Origin: Mesorhizobium neociceri
Lineage (GTDB): Bacteria > Pseudomonadota > Alphaproteobacteria > Rhizobiales > Rhizobiaceae
Length of the DNA: 64,000 nucleotides
Reading direction: 5' to 3'
Assembly (NCBI RefSeq): GCF_013520985.1
Contig: NZ_JACDTY010000010.1
Location: 1 to 64,000, forward strand
Position 1 is the first letter of the stretch; each line of letters opens with the position of its first letter. Below the pieces are notes generated by a model, which made no database searches, had not been told where the DNA came from, and worked only from the letters and a program-made list of their open reading frames with translations. Positions 62,632 to 64,000 of this stretch are shown here, piece after piece. Both the position numbers and the translations under genes were made by a program.

Positions 62632-64000
62632 ATGCCGGACGACAGAACCACCGATAACAGACCCTCTCCGGACGCGCTGCTTGAGCATGCGGAACGGGAA
62701 GAGCGCGGCCGTCTGCGGATATTCCTGGGCGCCGCACCCGGCGTCGGCAAGACCTACGAGATGCTGATGGCCGGCCGCGCCAGGCTGGCGGACGGCGTCG
62801 ACGTGGTGATCGGCATCGTCGAAACCCACGGCCGCAAGGAAACCCTGGCGCTGGTCGAAGGTTACGAGGTCATCCCGCGCCAGAAGGTCAGCTACAAGGA
62901 CCGCGCGCTGGACGAGATGGACATCGACGCCATCCTGGCCCGCCGTCCGGCACTGGTGCTCGTCGACGAACTTGCCCACACCAACGCGCCCGGCAGCCGC
63001 CACCCCAAGCGCTATCTCGATGTCCAGGAACTCCTCACGCGCGGCATCGACGTCTACACCACGCTCAACATCCAGCATGTCGAAAGCCTGAACGACGTCG
63101 TGGCGCAGATCACCCGCGTCAGGGTGCGCGAGACGGTTCCCGACTCGATCATCGACCAGGCCGACGACATCGAGATCATCGACCTCACGCCCGACGACCT
63201 GATCAAGCGGTTGAAGGAAGGCAAGGTCTATTTCCCCAACACTGCTCAACGCGCGGTCGAGAACTATTTCTCGCCCGGCAATCTGACGGCGCTTCGCGAA
63301 CTGGCACTGCGCCGCACCGCCCAGCGCGTTGACGAGCAGCTGCTCAACCACATGCAGTCACATGCCATCCAGGGCCCTTGGGCGGCGGGCGAAAGGGTGC
63401 TCGTCTGCGTCGACGCGCGTCCGGGCGGCGCCGCCCGCATCCGCTATGCGCGCCGGCTGGCCGACCGGCTGCGCGCGCCCTGGACGGCGCTGCATGTCGA
63501 CACGCCGCGCTCGGCCGCCATGTCCGAGGAAAACAAGGACCGGCTGGCGACACTGCTGCGCCTTGCCGAGCAACTCGGCGCCGAGGTGATGACCATACCG
63601 GGCCAGAACGTTGCCCAGGACATCGTGCGCCATGCGACGGCCAACAACTTCACCCACATCGTCGTCGGCAGGCCGACCCGCTCGCGCTGGCGCGAACTGA
63701 TCGAGGGTTCGCTCACCTACGATCTCATCCGCAATGCCGGCGACATCAGCGTCCACGTCATTTCGGGAACCGACCGGGGCAACGAGCCGGCCTCGAGGAA
63801 CGTCAAGACGGCGGATGAGCAATGGCAGTTCGATGTCTGGCCCTATCTCAAGGCCACGGCCTTCGTTGCCGGCTCGCTCGGGTTCGCCGCGCTGCTCGAC
63901 CAGTTTCTCGACGTTCGGAATCTCGCGATCATCTTTCTCATCGGCGTGCTGACATCGGCGGTGGCCGGCGGTCTGTGGCCGGCTTTGTATGCCTGTGTGG
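62632..64000 (+). CDS. kdpD: KdpD sensor histidine kinase, N-terminal part, cut by window end
   Basis: About 456 codons are visible before the window ends. The KdpD domain has the Walker-type GAAPGVGKTYEML near residue 33, RKETLALVEGYEVIPR and VDELAHTNAPGSRHPKRY; a universal-stress-protein-like domain (VLVCVDARPGG to HIVVGRPTRSRWRELIEG) follows near 250-370. The first of the four membrane spans starts at about 405 (LKATAFVAGSLGFAALL). The kinase core and any kdpE lie beyond the window. The ATG at 62632 was chosen by family similarity; ribosome-binding site is weak. Confidence 0.93.
   Translation, partial: MPDDRTTDNRPSPDALLEHAEREERGRLRIFLGAAPGVGKTYEMLMAGRARLADGVDVVIGIVETHGRKETLALVEGYEVIPRQKVSYKDRALDEMDIDAILARRPALVLVDELAHTNAPGSRHPKRYLDVQELLTRGIDVYTTLNIQHVESLNDVVAQITRVRVRETVPDSIIDQADDIEIIDLTPDDLIKRLKEGKVYFPNTAQRAVENYFSPGNLTALRELALRRTAQRVDEQLLNHMQSHAIQGPWAAGERVLVCVDARPGGAARIRYARRLADRLRAPWTALHVDTPRSAAMSEENKDRLATLLRLAEQLGAEVMTIPGQNVAQDIVRHATANNFTHIVVGRPTRSRWRELIEGSLTYDLIRNAGDISVHVISGTDRGNEPASRNVKTADEQWQFDVWPYLKATAFVAGSLGFAALLDQFLDVRNLAIIFLIGVLTSAVAGGLWPALYACV

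Overview
The window looks like chromosome of an alphaproteobacterium of the order Rhizobiales, most likely a Mesorhizobium-type soil bacterium. This is inferred from high GC, many ribose-type sugar transporters and MurR/RpiR regulators, a DUF982 protein, a PrsD/PrsE/ExsH-like secretion set, and many copies of the palindromic intergenic repeats common in these genomes (no database search was possible). I see no tRNA, rRNA, CRISPR array, transposase, integrase or phage gene.

Layout. 73-5296 (minus strand): a three-gene cassette encoding a trypsin-like protease fused to a DNA/RNA non-specific nuclease, a DUF3616 protein and a two-HKD phospholipase-D-like protein; it looks like a conflict or defence module. 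5822-6835: rsgA. 7003-12340: a tightly coupled six-gene cluster (PqqD-like protein, HprK-related kinase, two family-2 glycosyltransferases, an NTP_transf_5-type nucleotidyltransferase, a glycosyltransferase-like protein). 12563-16174: APC permease, LuxR-type regulator and amidase. 16419-27224: a carbohydrate or polyol locus with a Gfo/Idh/MocA oxidoreductase, RpiR regulator, SDR and mannitol-type dehydrogenases, a frameshifted sugar isomerase-like gene and a ribose-type ABC transporter with two permeases. 27449-33648: a small exported protein, then ATP-grasp-like, GNAT, P450 and two glycosyltransferase genes, and a small lipoprotein. 33731-37404: M20 amidohydrolase, a CadC/TPR-type regulator and a divergent alpha/beta hydrolase. 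37912-41668: a two-gene operon of a caspase-like protease and an unrecognised partner, the second likely conflict module. 41912-43576: a GlxA/AraC-type regulator and a ParDE toxin-antitoxin pair with a perfect operator palindrome. 43563-48092: ExsH-like glycanase with its PrsD/PrsE type I exporter. 48506-55471: mostly housekeeping or unknown genes, including a YkuD-type protein, a HerA-like ATPase, a frameshifted glutathione S-transferase, RidA and an amidohydrolase. 55665-57455: a SnoaL/flavin monooxygenase fusion. 57762-64000: the kdp potassium-uptake operon with kdpF and two additional tiny membrane-protein genes, ending inside kdpD at the window edge.

The best candidates for undescribed biology are the protease-nuclease/DUF3616/PLD cassette and the caspase two-gene operon. 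Both combine a peptidase with partners of unknown or nucleolytic type, both lack export signals, and both stand in otherwise metabolic sequence. Two genes (21317-22230 and 51738-52381) each carry what reads as a single-base deletion; these are either real pseudogenes or sequencing errors.
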